DNA from: Halobaculum roseum
Lineage (GTDB): Archaea > Halobacteriota > Halobacteria > Halobacteriales > Haloferacaceae
Assembly: GCF_019880245.1 (NCBI RefSeq)
Contig: NZ_CP082286.1
Coordinates: 1,630,521-1,694,520 of the forward strand
DNA length: 64,000 nt
Reading direction: 5' to 3'
In this document: positions 1-8,470 of the stretch, piece by piece
How the letters are laid out: every line of letters begins with the position of its first letter
How positions within the stretch are numbered: position 1 is the first letter of the stretch
The notes under the pieces: generated by a model
Databases searched by the model: none
What the model saw: only the letters and a program-made list of their open reading frames with translations
What the model was told of the DNA's origin: nothing
Translations under genes and position numbers: made by a program

Positions 1-428
1 GCGTCGGCGACCCGGTCGCCGGGCTGGTCGCTCCCGACATCGTCCGCGCCATCGGCCGCGGGTTCACCCCCGAGTCCGCCCTCTCGCTGCTGGAGCACGA
101 CCTGCGACGGTTCGAGTTGGTCGACCTCGCATCGGAGACCCGCAACAAGAACGACCTCCAGCGCCAGAAGGGCCGCCTCATCGGCGAGAACGGCCGAACG
201 CGCGAGCTGATGGAGGACCTCTCGGGCGCCGAAGTCGTCATCAAGGGGACCACCCTCGGCGTCATCGGCCAGCCCGAGGAGGTCGAGGCCGTCCGCCGCG
301 CGGCGGGGATGATCCTCGACGGCGCCCCCCACGGCGCCGTCTACTCGTTCCTCGAACGCAAGCACAACGAGATCCACGGCGCGCCCGACCTCTCGACCCC
401 CTCGGGGAGCGCCGAGGAACCGCGGTAA
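1..428 (+). CDS. KH-domain rRNA-processing protein (Dim2/Pno1/Krr1-like), 3' part
   Basis: Partial: the frame is open from base 3 and about 141 C-terminal residues are visible. The segment around residues 48-66 has the KH signature with a GxxG loop (IGENGRT) followed by a helix and a beta strand (AEVVIKG). Archaeal Dim2/Pno1 homologues bind the 3' end region of 16S rRNA during small-subunit maturation and are often encoded near a Rio-type kinase and the thermosome. The thermosome lies 1.7 kb downstream here; a kinase, if present, would be off the left edge. The RNA-binding fold is clear, the specific role is by family. Confidence 0.85.
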   Translation, partial: VGDPVAGLVAPDIVRAIGRGFTPESALSLLEHDLRRFELVDLASETRNKNDLQRQKGRLIGENGRTRELMEDLSGAEVVIKGTTLGVIGQPEEVEAVRRAAGMILDGAPHGAVYSFLERKHNEIHGAPDLSTPSGSAEEPR

Positions 429-501
429 CGCGGTTCCCGATCCCGCCCGTCGCCGTCCGGTCCGTTCTCCCGGCGCTCCGTCGTACCGCCGTCCCGAGCC
501 G

Positions 502-1362
502 CTATACCGCCTTGAGCCGCGGCGCCACGAACGCCTCGACGCGGCCGTCGCCCCCCGAGATGTCGTAGGCGACGCCGAGGGGCGCCTTTCGTCCGAGCGT
601 GAGCCGCACGTCCGTCCCCGCCGGGATGGCTCGCTCGATGTCGATCAGGTACGACAGCGACAGCAGCGACCCCGCATCGCCCGGCGAGAACGCGACCGCC
701 TCCTCTGCCGTGACCGTGAACTGCACGTCGTCGGTGTCGCCGTCGGCGGCGGCGACGAACGTCTCGGCGTCCGGGTCGACGCTGAGCGCGAGGTGGTCCG
801 CGACCATCCCCGCGGCCGTTACGAACCGGCCGACCGTGTCGACCGGGACCGTCAGCGACGCGGTGTGTTCGAAGCCGAGGTCGTCCACGTCGGGCGGCCC
901 GCGGACGCTGTCGGGGTCGAACAGCCCCATCGCGTACTCCAGGCCGTCGGCGACGACGTGGAGGCGGAACGACTCGGGGTCGAGCGCGAGCGTCACGGGG
1001 TCGTCGCCGGCGACCATCGAGAGGACCTCCTCGAGTCGGGTCACGTCGACGCCGACGACGGTGCCGTCGGCCTCGTAGGACGCCGCGGCCGCAGCGTCGA
1101 GTTCCGCGTCGACCGCCGCGACGGTCGCCGGGTCCATCGCGGCCGCGCGGATGCCGTCGCGGCCGAACGTCAGCCGACACTCGTCGACGAGCGCGCCGAC
1201 CGCCGAGAGCAGTGGCTTCAGGGTGTCCGCCCGCACGCGCACGGACACCGGTACCTCCCCGTCGATGTCGGGCGTCTGTCCCGACTCCGCGTCCGTCTCG
1301 TCTCCCTCGTCGGTCACGGCGCTCGCCTCGGGCATGGCCGGATCCCGAACGTATCGGCTCAT
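502..1362 (-). CDS. divergent PCNA-family sliding clamp with N-terminal extension
   Basis: 286 codons. From about residue 40 onward the protein has the PCNA pattern: LVDECRLTF, AAAMDPATVAAVD, LEYAMGLFDPDSV, GDTDDVQFTV, SLLSLSYLIDIERAIP and a C-terminal FVAPRLKAV. PCNA trimers tether DNA polymerases, ligase, FEN1 and RFC to DNA. Two things differ from the usual haloarchaeal PCNA of about 247 residues: an acidic N-terminal tail of about 40 residues, and many changed core positions with Ala-rich stretches. The start is uncertain: ATG at 1362 is used here, but a TATA-like box at 1366-1372 sits at leaderless distance from the in-frame ATG at 1335. It is divergent from the gene at 1448. Probably a second clamp rather than the main one. 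Confidence 0.85.
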   Translation of the reverse strand: MSRYVRDPAMPEASAVTDEGDETDAESGQTPDIDGEVPVSVRVRADTLKPLLSAVGALVDECRLTFGRDGIRAAAMDPATVAAVDAELDAAAAASYEADGTVVGVDVTRLEEVLSMVAGDDPVTLALDPESFRLHVVADGLEYAMGLFDPDSVRGPPDVDDLGFEHTASLTVPVDTVGRFVTAAGMVADHLALSVDPDAETFVAAADGDTDDVQFTVTAEEAVAFSPGDAGSLLSLSYLIDIERAIPAGTDVRLTLGRKAPLGVAYDISGGDGRVEAFVAPRLKAV

Positions 1363-1365
1363 AAG

Positions 1366-1372
1366 TATTTTT
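1366..1372 (-). promoter_or_regulatory. TATA-like box of the PCNA-like gene
   Basis: The minus strand reads AAAAATA here. It lies only a few bases before the ATG at 1362 but about 31 bases before the in-frame ATG at 1335, the spacing typical of leaderless haloarchaeal genes. It therefore favours Met10 as the translated start, although an RNA start farther upstream cannot be excluded. Confidence 0.4.
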
Positions 1373-1410
1373 GCAAGCGATCAGGTAGATACCCTGTTTC
1401 CGAGTACAAA

Positions 1411-1418
1411 CATATATG
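1411..1418 (+). promoter_or_regulatory. TATA box for the gene starting at 1448
   Basis: CATATATG lies about 30 bases before the ATG at 1448, the spacing of a leaderless haloarchaeal promoter. This 85-base spacer also has to serve the divergent PCNA-like gene. Confidence 0.5.
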
Positions 1419-1447
1419 AATCTCGTTTTCATACCTCGTTTTGGATT

Positions 1448-2011
1448 ATGAGCGGCGAACGGGAGCGCGGCGTCTTGAGCCCGGCCGACCGGGCGTACCT
1501 GCGCGGGGAGACGGAGTTCGCGAGCGTGCAGTCCGAGCGCAACGCGCGGGCGCGCATCCGGGACAGGCTTCACGCCGGGCTCTACGACTTCGAACTGCTC
1601 GTCGAGGGGCTCTCGGAGACGGACCGGAAACTCGTGTTCGAGGACCGCCTCGACCGCGAAGGGACGGACGCCTTCGACGCGCTCGTCTCGGCGATGGCGT
1701 TCCTCTACCGCGGGGTCGAGGACACGGACCTGGAGTTCGAGACGGTGCTCGCGGAGGGGATCAACCTCGCGGAGGCGAGCGAGGAGCGCGCGGCGACCGT
1801 CGACCTCGACGTGACGTTCCGCGCGTTGAGCGTCGCCGAGGTGCGCCGGAAGATGCGGGCGGGCGAAACGCTGTCGCTGACGGAACTGGCCTTCGCCGAC
1901 GCGCGCGAAGAGATCGCTCCCGACGAGTTCGCGGAGTACGTCCGCGGCGACGATACGGACGACCGCAGCGTCGACGACGGCCGGATCCAGTCGCGGGTCA
2001 CCGACTTCTGA
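1448..2011 (+). CDS. conserved haloarchaeal protein of unknown function
   Basis: 187 residues, acidic, with no membrane segment and no cysteine. The opening (LSPADRAYLRGETEFASVQSE) followed by a mixed-charge helix (NARARIRDRLHAGLYDFELL) looks like an N-terminal domain I associate with uncharacterised haloarchaeal proteins. The rest is mostly predicted helix with repeated Glu/Asp/Arg. The C-terminal tail (RGDDTDDRSVDDG) is probably disordered. It starts at ATG 1448 behind a TATA box at 1411-1418, is divergent from the PCNA-like gene and precedes the thermosome. I do not recognise a function; the R/E-rich helices could suggest a DNA- or partner-binding regulator, but that is a guess. Confidence 0.75.
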   Translation: MSGERERGVLSPADRAYLRGETEFASVQSERNARARIRDRLHAGLYDFELLVEGLSETDRKLVFEDRLDREGTDAFDALVSAMAFLYRGVEDTDLEFETVLAEGINLAEASEERAATVDLDVTFRALSVAEVRRKMRAGETLSLTELAFADAREEIAPDEFAEYVRGDDTDDRSVDDGRIQSRVTDF

Positions 2012-2047
2012 GCCCCGGCCTCGAGGAGATCGACGCCGACGGGGCCG

Positions 2048-2055
2048 TATATAAA
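2048..2055 (+). promoter_or_regulatory. upstream TATA-like element in the thermosome promoter region
   Basis: A clean TATATAAA sits about 110 bases before the thermosome start, well upstream of the proximal box at 2128-2135. It could be a second start site giving a long 5' leader, or simply an AT-rich patch. Confidence 0.3.
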
Positions 2056-2120
2056 TTCCCCTTGATAACTTATCACACACGCCCGCAACGGCTCCGTGCG
2101 AGCAGTTGACGAACCGACGC

Positions 2121-2136
2121 CGGAATGTTTTTATAG
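2121..2136 (+). promoter_or_regulatory. proximal thermosome promoter (BRE/TATA)
   Basis: CGGAATGTTTTTATAG combines a BRE-like CGGAA with a TTTTTATA box ending 27 bases before the ATG at 2163. The start site should fall within a few bases of the ATG. The CGAA-like element plus T-rich TATA resembles heat-inducible haloarchaeal chaperonin promoters. Confidence 0.55.
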
Positions 2137-2162
2137 AATCGAAAACAATCAGGGAGTGACTC

Positions 2163-3845
2163 ATGTCTCAGCGCCAGCGAATGGGCAACCAGCCCATGAT
2201 CGTACTCTCGGAGGACAGCCAGCGAACGTCGGGCAAGGACGCCCAGTCGATGAACATCACGGCCGGCAAGGCCGTCGCGGAGTCCGTTCGGACCACCCTC
2301 GGTCCGAAAGGAATGGACAAGATGCTCGTCGACTCCTCGGGCGGCGTCGTCGTGACGAACGACGGCGTGACCATCCTGAAGGAGATGGACATCGACCACC
2401 CGGCGGCCAACATGATCGTCGAGGTCTCCGAGACCCAGGAGGACGAGGTCGGCGACGGCACGACGACGGCCGTCGTCATCGCCGGTGAGCTGCTCGACCA
2501 GGCCGAGGAGCTCATCGACTCGGAGGTCCACCCGACGACCATCGCGCAGGGGTACCGCCAGGCCGCCGAGAAGGCCAAGGAGGTCCTCGACGAGCAGGCC
2601 ATCGACGTCACCGCCGAGGACCGCGAGACGCTCGAGAAGATCGCCGCGACGGCGATGACGGGCAAGGGCGCCGAGTCCGCCCGCGACACGCTCGCGGAAC
2701 TGGTCGTCGACGCCGTGCTCGCCGTCCGCGACGACGACGGCACCGTCGACACGGACAACGTCTCCGTCGAGACCGTCGTCGGCGGCGCCATCGGTAACTC
2801 CGAGCTCATCGAGGGCGTCATCGTCGACAAGGAGCGCGTCGACGAGAACATGCCCTACGCGGTCGAGGACGCCAACGTCGCCCTCTTCGACGGCGCCATC
2901 GAGGTCAAGGAGACCGAGATCGACGCCGAGGTCAACGTCACCGACCCCGACCAGCTCCAGCAGTTCCTCGACCAGGAGGAACAGCAGCTCAAGGAGATGG
3001 TCGACAAGCTGAGCGCCGTCGGCACGGACGTCGTCTTCGTCGGCGACGGCATCGACGACATGGCCCAGCACTACCTCGCGCAGGAGGGCATCCTCGCCGT
3101 CCGCCGCGCGAAGGACTCCGACCTGAAGCGGCTGGCCCGCTCGACGGGCGGTCGCGTCGTCGCCAACCTCGACGACCTCGAGGAGAGCGACCTCGGCTTC
3201 GCCGGCTCCGTCGCCCAGAAGGACATCGGCGGCGACGAGCGCATCTTCGTCGAGGACGTCGAGGACGCCCGCTCGGTCACGCTCGTCCTCCGCGGCGGCA
3301 CCGAGCACGTCGTCGACGAGGTCGAGCGCGCCATCGAGGACTCGCTGGGCGTCGTCCGCACGACGCTGCGTGACGGACAGGTGCTCCCCGGCGGCGGCGC
3401 GCCCGAGACCCAGCTGGCGCTGGAGCTTCGTGACTTCGCCGACTCCGTCGGCGGCCGCGAGCAGCTGGCCGTCGAGGCGTTCGCCGACGCGCTGGAGGTC
3501 ATCCCGCGCACCCTCGCCGAGAACGCCGGGCTCGACCCGATCGACTCGCTGGTCGACCTGCGCGCCCGCCACGACGGCGGCGAGTTCGGCGCCGGTCTCG
3601 ACGCCTACACGGGCGACGTGATCGACATGGAGGCCGAGGGCGTCGTCGAGCCGCGCCGCGTCAAGACGCAGGCCATCGAGTCCGCCACCGAGGCGGCGAC
3701 GATGATCCTCCGCATCGACGACGTCATCGCTGCCGGCGACCTGAAGGGCGGCGGCACCGACGACGGCGGCGACGACGAGATGCCGCCGGGCGGCGGCGGC
3801 ATGGGCGGCATGGGCGGTATGGGCGGCATGGGCGGCGCGATGTGA
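2163..3845 (+). CDS. thsA: thermosome subunit (group II chaperonin)
   Basis: 560 residues, the normal length. The protein forms one subunit of the ATP-driven double-ring cage that folds cytosolic proteins. Visible hallmarks are the N-terminal nucleotide-binding segment ([13 protein letters not shown]), VTNDGVTIL, the GDGTTTAVV loop near residue 100, an apical domain at roughly 200-370, and the return equatorial segment VLPGGGAPE and LRIDDVI. The C-terminal tail ends in repeated GGM units (bases 3785-3845), as in haloarchaeal CCTs whose tails project into the cavity. It has its own promoter. Haloarchaea usually carry two or three paralogues; which one this is cannot be fixed from sequence alone. 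Confidence 0.97.
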   Translation: MSQRQRMGNQPMIVLSEDSQRTSGKDAQSMNITAGKAVAESVRTTLGPKGMDKMLVDSSGGVVVTNDGVTILKEMDIDHPAANMIVEVSETQEDEVGDGTTTAVVIAGELLDQAEELIDSEVHPTTIAQGYRQAAEKAKEVLDEQAIDVTAEDRETLEKIAATAMTGKGAESARDTLAELVVDAVLAVRDDDGTVDTDNVSVETVVGGAIGNSELIEGVIVDKERVDENMPYAVEDANVALFDGAIEVKETEIDAEVNVTDPDQLQQFLDQEEQQLKEMVDKLSAVGTDVVFVGDGIDDMAQHYLAQEGILAVRRAKDSDLKRLARSTGGRVVANLDDLEESDLGFAGSVAQKDIGGDERIFVEDVEDARSVTLVLRGGTEHVVDEVERAIEDSLGVVRTTLRDGQVLPGGGAPETQLALELRDFADSVGGREQLAVEAFADALEVIPRTLAENAGLDPIDSLVDLRARHDGGEFGAGLDAYTGDVIDMEAEGVVEPRRVKTQAIESATEAATMILRIDDVIAAGDLKGGGTDDGGDDEMPPGGGGMGGMGGMGGMGGAM

Positions 3846-3981
3846 AGTAGGCCCACAGCCACTCCACCTCAGCCACCCGCCGACGTCGACACGCACCGCC
3901 TCTCGACCGATCTTCGGTTCTTTCGACGCCGCGACCGCGAGCGACAGCTCTCCGTGTCGCGATCGTCCCGGGACCGGGCCC

Positions 3982-4371
3982 CTACAGTCCCGGAACCACG
4001 CCGCCGAGCAGTAACACGAGCGCCACGGTGAGCACGAACAACCCCAGCGAGAACACCCGTAGGCGCGCCCGGCGGCTCCGAGCCACGTCCGGGAGGTCGG
4101 CGTCCGCGTTGCCGCCGCCCCCGCCGTTGCCGCCGAGTCCGAGGATCCCGCGTTGCTGCTGGCGACCGCGGTCGGCTTCCGGAGGACGCATGCCGCCCGT
4201 CTCCGAGACGAGCAGTCCGGCGAGCGTCGCCGCCGCGACCATCGAGAGCGCGAGCACCGCCAGCCCGGGGTCCGCCCCGAGCAGCGCCGCGCCGCCGGCG
4301 ACGGCGACGACCGCGGCGACGGGGTAGGCGACCCCGACCCGCGCGTACGCCGCCGCCCGTCGTCGATCCAT
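3982..4371 (-). CDS. small three-helix membrane protein, unknown function
   Basis: 129 residues. Hydrophobic segments lie at about residues 14-32, 36-55 and 107-127, separated by a soluble loop (60-100) that is rich in Arg, Gln and Gly with a run of glycines (NGGGGGN). There is no signal peptide and no conserved catalytic residue. It is convergent with the thermosome and divergent from the flavin oxidase at 4503. The reading frame looks real from its hydrophobicity periodicity and codon use, but I do not recognise the family. Confidence 0.7.
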   Translation of the reverse strand: MDRRRAAAYARVGVAYPVAAVVAVAGGAALLGADPGLAVLALSMVAAATLAGLLVSETGGMRPPEADRGRQQQRGILGLGGNGGGGGNADADLPDVARSRRARLRVFSLGLFVLTVALVLLLGGVVPGL

Positions 4372-4502
4372 ACCGGGGGTCTGCGCGCCGGTCCGAAAGC
4401 CGTTGTGTTGTCGACGACGGCGGGGCTCCCGCCGGCGACGAACGGCGGCGTCGACGGACGGCGCCGCGATGGGTTTTCGTCCCGTCGGACGTATCCGGTG
4501 GT

Positions 4503-6122
4503 ATGAGCGATGAACCGCACGGCTGCGGGGGTCCGCGTTCGGAGGCGGACGCCGAGGCGGCGTTCGGCCGCGAGGACGCCGACGCGGTCGCGGCGGCGCA
4601 CGCGGACGCGCTCGCGTCGCTGGCGGCGGAGTTGGTCGGCGACGGGAGGCCCGCGCCCCGCGACGCCGTCGGCGAGTGGCGGACGCTGTTCCCCGGGGCG
4701 GTCGTGACGCCCGGCGATCCCGAGTACGACGACGCCCGCCGCGTCTGGAACGGGTACGTCTCCGCGTTCCCGGCGGCCGTCGCGTACCCCACGACGCCGG
4801 CGGGCGTCGCCCGCGTCGTCGACGCCGCCCGGGAGACGGGACTCGGGATCGCGACGCGCTCGGGCGGGCACTCCTCGGTCGGAACCTCGACCGGCGACGG
4901 CGTGCTGGTGTGCGACGTGGGCGCGATGCGGGACGTGACGGTCGACCCGGCGGCCGGGACGGCGACCGTCGAGCCGGGTGCCACCATCGGCGAACTCGAC
5001 GCGGCGACGACCGAACACGCCCTCGCGACCCCGCAGGGCGTCGCCCCGGAGGTCGGCGTGACCGGCCTGACGCTCGGGGGCGGAACGGGCTACCTCTCGC
5101 GGGCACACGGCCTCGCGTGCGACCCCCTCCGCCGGGTCGAGTTGGTGACCGCCGCCGGGGAACGAGTAGTCGCCAGCGAGGCGAGGAACCCCGATCTGTT
5201 CCGTGCGGTGCGGGGCGCCGGCGGCGACTTCGGCGTCGCCGTCGAGTTGGAGTTCGACCTCGTCCCCGTTCCCGACGAGGTGGCGATGTGTGACACGTGG
5301 GTCGGCGTCGACGGCGCCGACGAGGTCGCGGCGCTGTTGCGGGCGTACCGCCGGCTGCTTCGCGCGGCGCCGCGGGAGACGAACGTCTCGCCGTACGTTG
5401 CGCGCGTTCCCGACGAGCCGGGGTTCCCCGACGACCGCGCGGGCGACCTCGCGCTGTGCATGCTCGGCGCCCACGCCGGGGACCCCGAGGCGGGAGAACG
5501 GGCGCTGGCGCCGTTTCGCGATCTGGCTCGCGAAGCCGAACGCGGGACCGAGGAGGAACGCGAGAGCGGGGACGGAACGAACCGCGGCGGCGACGCGACG
5601 GCGCCGCTGTTCGATCACGCCGAGCGCGTTCCGTACCGGGAACTGCAGCGGTACCTCGGCGGCGACTCCGCCGCCGGCGACCGCTACTACTGGAAGTCGG
5701 TCGCCGTGGAATCGTTCACCGACGACCTCGTCGATCTCGTCGCCGAGCGGATGACCGCGCTCCCGGGCGAGAGCGGCGCGGAGCCGGACAGCACCGTCGT
5801 CGTCTGGCCGATGGGGGGCGCGATCGCCGACCTCGACCCCGGCGACACGGCGGTGCCCGAGCGCGACGCGGAGGTCGTCCTCAACTTCGAGGCGTGTTGG
5901 AGCGACCCCGACGCGGACGACGAACACGTCTCGTGGGCACGGGAGTCGGCCGAGTCGGCTCGCGATGTGGGAGAGGTGTCCGGCGAACTGCCGAACTTCT
6001 CCGGCACCGAGCGCGGCGAATCCGCCGCCCGCGACGTGTACGGCGACAACTACGACTGGCTCCGGGAGACAAAGCTGGAGTGGGACCCCGAACGGGTGTT
6101 CTCGCCGAGCGGCCGGTTGTGA
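4503..6122 (+). CDS. berberine-bridge-enzyme-like FAD-linked oxidase
   Basis: 539 residues. A PCMH-type FAD domain occupies about residues 75-260: RSGGHSSVGTS carries the histidine that bonds covalently to FAD, and GLTLGGGTGYLSRAHGLACD is the second flavin motif. The substrate domain follows, with a C-terminal BBE tail (DVYGDNYDWLRETKLEWDPERVFSP) typical of berberine bridge and carbohydrate oxidases. The cysteine that makes the second flavin bond in bicovalent family members is replaced (EVGVTGL), so a mono-covalent flavin is expected. Such enzymes oxidise alcohol or sugar groups with O2. An acidic linker near residues 345-365 is lineage-specific. The substrate is unknown. Confidence 0.85.
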   Translation: MSDEPHGCGGPRSEADAEAAFGREDADAVAAAHADALASLAAELVGDGRPAPRDAVGEWRTLFPGAVVTPGDPEYDDARRVWNGYVSAFPAAVAYPTTPAGVARVVDAARETGLGIATRSGGHSSVGTSTGDGVLVCDVGAMRDVTVDPAAGTATVEPGATIGELDAATTEHALATPQGVAPEVGVTGLTLGGGTGYLSRAHGLACDPLRRVELVTAAGERVVASEARNPDLFRAVRGAGGDFGVAVELEFDLVPVPDEVAMCDTWVGVDGADEVAALLRAYRRLLRAAPRETNVSPYVARVPDEPGFPDDRAGDLALCMLGAHAGDPEAGERALAPFRDLAREAERGTEEERESGDGTNRGGDATAPLFDHAERVPYRELQRYLGGDSAAGDRYYWKSVAVESFTDDLVDLVAERMTALPGESGAEPDSTVVVWPMGGAIADLDPGDTAVPERDAEVVLNFEACWSDPDADDEHVSWARESAESARDVGEVSGELPNFSGTERGESAARDVYGDNYDWLRETKLEWDPERVFSPSGRL

Positions 6123-6200
6123 CACGATCGAGGGTGAGAGACTCTCTCGTGTGAGAATTCCGGGGACGAGGTTATCCGTCCCGAGCGCGTATCGGGGGGT

Positions 6201-6392
6201 ATGGACGACCCCTCCACACGCACCGCCCGACCGCCCCCGAAGAACACCCTGTTTTGCCCCGAGTGCGGCCACGCCGCGCCGGCCGACGGCGACTGGGTCG
6301 TGCGCGAGCGCGACGGCGTCGAGGCGCTGACGTGCCCCGACTGCGGCGCGACCCTGACGGTCCGTCGGCGGCAGCTGGCGGCCCCGGCCTGA
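6201..6392 (+). CDS. small CPxCG zinc-ribbon protein
   Basis: 63 residues with two CPxCG knuckles, FCPECGH at about 18-24 and TCPDCGA at about 44-50, separated by one short beta hairpin. This is the single-zinc microprotein type abundant in haloarchaea and mostly of unknown function. ATG at 6201 follows the oxidase by 78 bases. The pairing of knuckles with the intervening WVVRERDG strand makes a real gene likely despite its size. Confidence 0.75.
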   Translation: MDDPSTRTARPPPKNTLFCPECGHAAPADGDWVVRERDGVEALTCPDCGATLTVRRRQLAAPA

Positions 6393-6521
6393 CGCCCGAG
6401 CGCGGGCGAACCGTCGGTCGCCGAACGCAGTGGGACCGAGAAGCGACGTGCGGAGCGACGGCGTCCCCCGGCGTTCGCCGACACGCTGGGGTTGAAGCCG
6501 CGGGCGACCGTGGAGATCCGC

Positions 6522-7565
6522 ATGCGCGCAGCAGTGTTCCACGGCCCCGGCGACATCCGGGTCGAGGAGGTCGACAAGCCCGAGATCGAGGAGCCGACCG
6601 ACGCCATCGTCCGCGTCACCCACACCGCTATCTGCGGGTCGGACCTGTGGTTCTATCGCGGCGAGAGCGACCGCGACCCGGGAACGGGCGTCGGCCACGA
6701 GCCGATGGGGGTCGTCGAGGAGGTCGGCGAGGACGTGCGCTCGGTCGAGCCGGGCGACCGCGTGCTCGCCCCGTTCGCCATCTCCTGTGGCTCCTGTGAG
6801 TTCTGCCGGAAGGGGTTGCACACCTCCTGTGTGAACCGCGACTCGTGGGGCGGCGACAACGGCGGCGCCCAGGGCGAGTTCGTCCGCTCGACGCACGCCG
6901 ACGGCACGCTCGTCCGGGTGCCCGACCGCTACGCCGACGACGAGGACGCCCTCCGGTCGCTGCTCCCGCTCACCGACGTGATGGGGACGGGCCACCACGC
7001 CGCCCTGTCGGCGGGCGTCGAGGCCGGCGAGGACGCGGTCGTCGTCGGCGACGGCGCCGTGGGGCTGTGCGGCGTCGCCGCCGCCCGCCGGCTGGGCGCC
7101 GAGCGCATCGTCGCCGTCGGCCACCACGAGGACCGCCTCGCGATCGCCGAGGAGTTCGGCGCGACCCACACGGTCGCCGAGCGCGGCGACGACGCGGTCG
7201 ACGCCGTGCTCGACATCACCGACGGCGGCGCCAACCACGTGCTGGAGTGCGTGGGCGCCGCCTCCGCGATGGAAACGGCCGTCGAAGCGGCCCGTCCCGG
7301 CGGCACCGTCGGCTACGTCGGCGTGCCCCACGGGATGGAGGGCGGGCTCGATCTCTTCCCGTTCTTCGGCGACAACGTCGCGCTGCGCGGCGGCGTCGCG
7401 CCGGTCCGCGCGTACGCCGAGGAGCTGCTGGCCGACGTGCTCCAGGGAACGCTCGACCCGTCGCCGATCTTCACCGAGACGGTCGGCCTCGACGGCGTCC
7501 CCGAAGGCTACCGAATGATGGACGATCGGGAGGCCGTGAAGGTGCTCGTGAAGCCCTGGGCGTAG
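6522..7565 (+). CDS. zinc-dependent medium-chain alcohol dehydrogenase
   Basis: 347 residues from ATG 6522 (an in-frame TTG at 6492 would add ten untypical residues). Catalytic-zinc ligands are visible in AICGSDLWFYRG and GHEPMG. The structural zinc lobe has four cysteines (CGSCEFCRKGLHTSC). The Rossmann dinucleotide motif is VVVGDGAVGLCGV near 177. The DGGANHVLECVG and PGGTVGYVGVPHG segments are typical of the Zn-ADH/threonine dehydrogenase superfamily, closest in feel to the glutathione-independent formaldehyde or sorbitol dehydrogenase-like branch. NAD(P) dependence and substrate cannot be set from sequence. Confidence 0.9.
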   Translation: MRAAVFHGPGDIRVEEVDKPEIEEPTDAIVRVTHTAICGSDLWFYRGESDRDPGTGVGHEPMGVVEEVGEDVRSVEPGDRVLAPFAISCGSCEFCRKGLHTSCVNRDSWGGDNGGAQGEFVRSTHADGTLVRVPDRYADDEDALRSLLPLTDVMGTGHHAALSAGVEAGEDAVVVGDGAVGLCGVAAARRLGAERIVAVGHHEDRLAIAEEFGATHTVAERGDDAVDAVLDITDGGANHVLECVGAASAMETAVEAARPGGTVGYVGVPHGMEGGLDLFPFFGDNVALRGGVAPVRAYAEELLADVLQGTLDPSPIFTETVGLDGVPEGYRMMDDREAVKVLVKPWA

Positions 7566-7636
7566 GCGAACGTGCGGATCCACGTTGGATGCTACCGCGT
7601 GGCAAACGCTAAACCCCGAGCGGCCGATGGGCCGGT

Positions 7637-8368
7637 ATGGAGGTCGTCGAGCGACCCACGTTCGAGTCAGAGGTGAGCAAACGCATCTACGAGTACGTCG
7701 AGCGGCACGGAACCGCGAACCGTCACATCGTCCAGCAGACCGTGTCGGCGCCGGCCGATGAGTTCGAGCGCGAGCTCGACCGCCTGGAGTCGCGGGGATA
7801 CCTCGACGACGACGGCGGAACTCTCCGGGTCGCGCTCGACGTGGGCGCCGTCGAGGAGTACGAGACCGCCGACACGTCGTTCACGATCCGGCCGGCCCGC
7901 CAGGACGACTTCGAGGGCCTCGTGGCGGCGATCCGGCAGGTCACCGACGAGGAGACGTACGTCGTCGCCGAGAGCATCGCCGAGCAGTTGCTGTACGAGG
8001 AGACGGTGACGCGGCACAACTCCGTCGAGTCGCGGGTGTTCTTCGTCGCCGTCGCCGACGACGCCATCGTCGGGTGGACCCACCTCGACCTGCCGCAGGT
8101 GTCGCGGGTGCGCGAGACGGCCAAACAGACCGTCGGGGTCGTTCCCGAGTACCGTCGGTCCGGGATCGGGGGACAGCTCCTCCGGCGCGGCCTCGACTGG
8201 GCGGAGGCCAACGGCTTCCGGAAGGTGTACAACAGCGTTCCGGTGACGAACGCCGCCGCCCTGGACTTCCTCGGCGACCACGACTGGGAGACCGAGGCGA
8301 TCCGCCGCGACCACTACACCATCGACGACGAGCACGTCGACGAGGTCATGATGGCGTACACGTTCTGA
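7637..8368 (+). CDS. GNAT N-acetyltransferase with N-terminal winged-helix-like domain
   Basis: 243 residues in two parts. Residues 1-75 resemble a winged helix (FESEVSKRIYEYVERHGTANRHIVQQTVSAP ... RLESRGYLDDDGG), and residues 82-243 are a GNAT domain with the acetyl-CoA loop VGVVPEYRRSGIGGQLL. The C-terminal VYNSVPVTNAAALDFLGDHDW is a normal GNAT motif B. The fusion suggests an acetyltransferase whose activity or location is tied to DNA or to a protein partner. I recognise the architecture as recurrent in haloarchaea but not the substrate. The gene is alone and convergent with the tRNA. Confidence 0.85.
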   Translation: MEVVERPTFESEVSKRIYEYVERHGTANRHIVQQTVSAPADEFERELDRLESRGYLDDDGGTLRVALDVGAVEEYETADTSFTIRPARQDDFEGLVAAIRQVTDEETYVVAESIAEQLLYEETVTRHNSVESRVFFVAVADDAIVGWTHLDLPQVSRVRETAKQTVGVVPEYRRSGIGGQLLRRGLDWAEANGFRKVYNSVPVTNAAALDFLGDHDWETEAIRRDHYTIDDEHVDEVMMAYTF

Positions 8369-8404
8369 TTGGGAGGGAACGAGGGCGCTGCCCGTCCGTG
8401 ACTC

Positions 8405-8453
8405 ACGTCCGAACCTACTCGCCAGCGCTCACTCCGTAGTTCGGTTCGGACGT
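8405..8453. repeat. 11-bp perfect inverted repeat in the convergent spacer
   Basis: ACGTCCGAACC (8405-8415) is exactly complementary to GGTTCGGACGT (8443-8453), with a 27-base loop. It lies between the ends of the acetyltransferase gene and tRNA-Arg, so in either transcript it could form a 3' hairpin. No T-tract follows on either strand. Confidence 0.45.
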
Positions 8454-8470
8454 CTTGCAGAAGCGACACA

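Noticed and set aside
2073-7583. A very long open frame (over 1800 codons) on the minus strand across the thermosome, oxidase and dehydrogenase genes
   Set aside because: It is antisense to well-recognised genes. High GC leaves few stops in shadow frames, and its translation is Arg/Ala/Val/Asp-rich with no domain.
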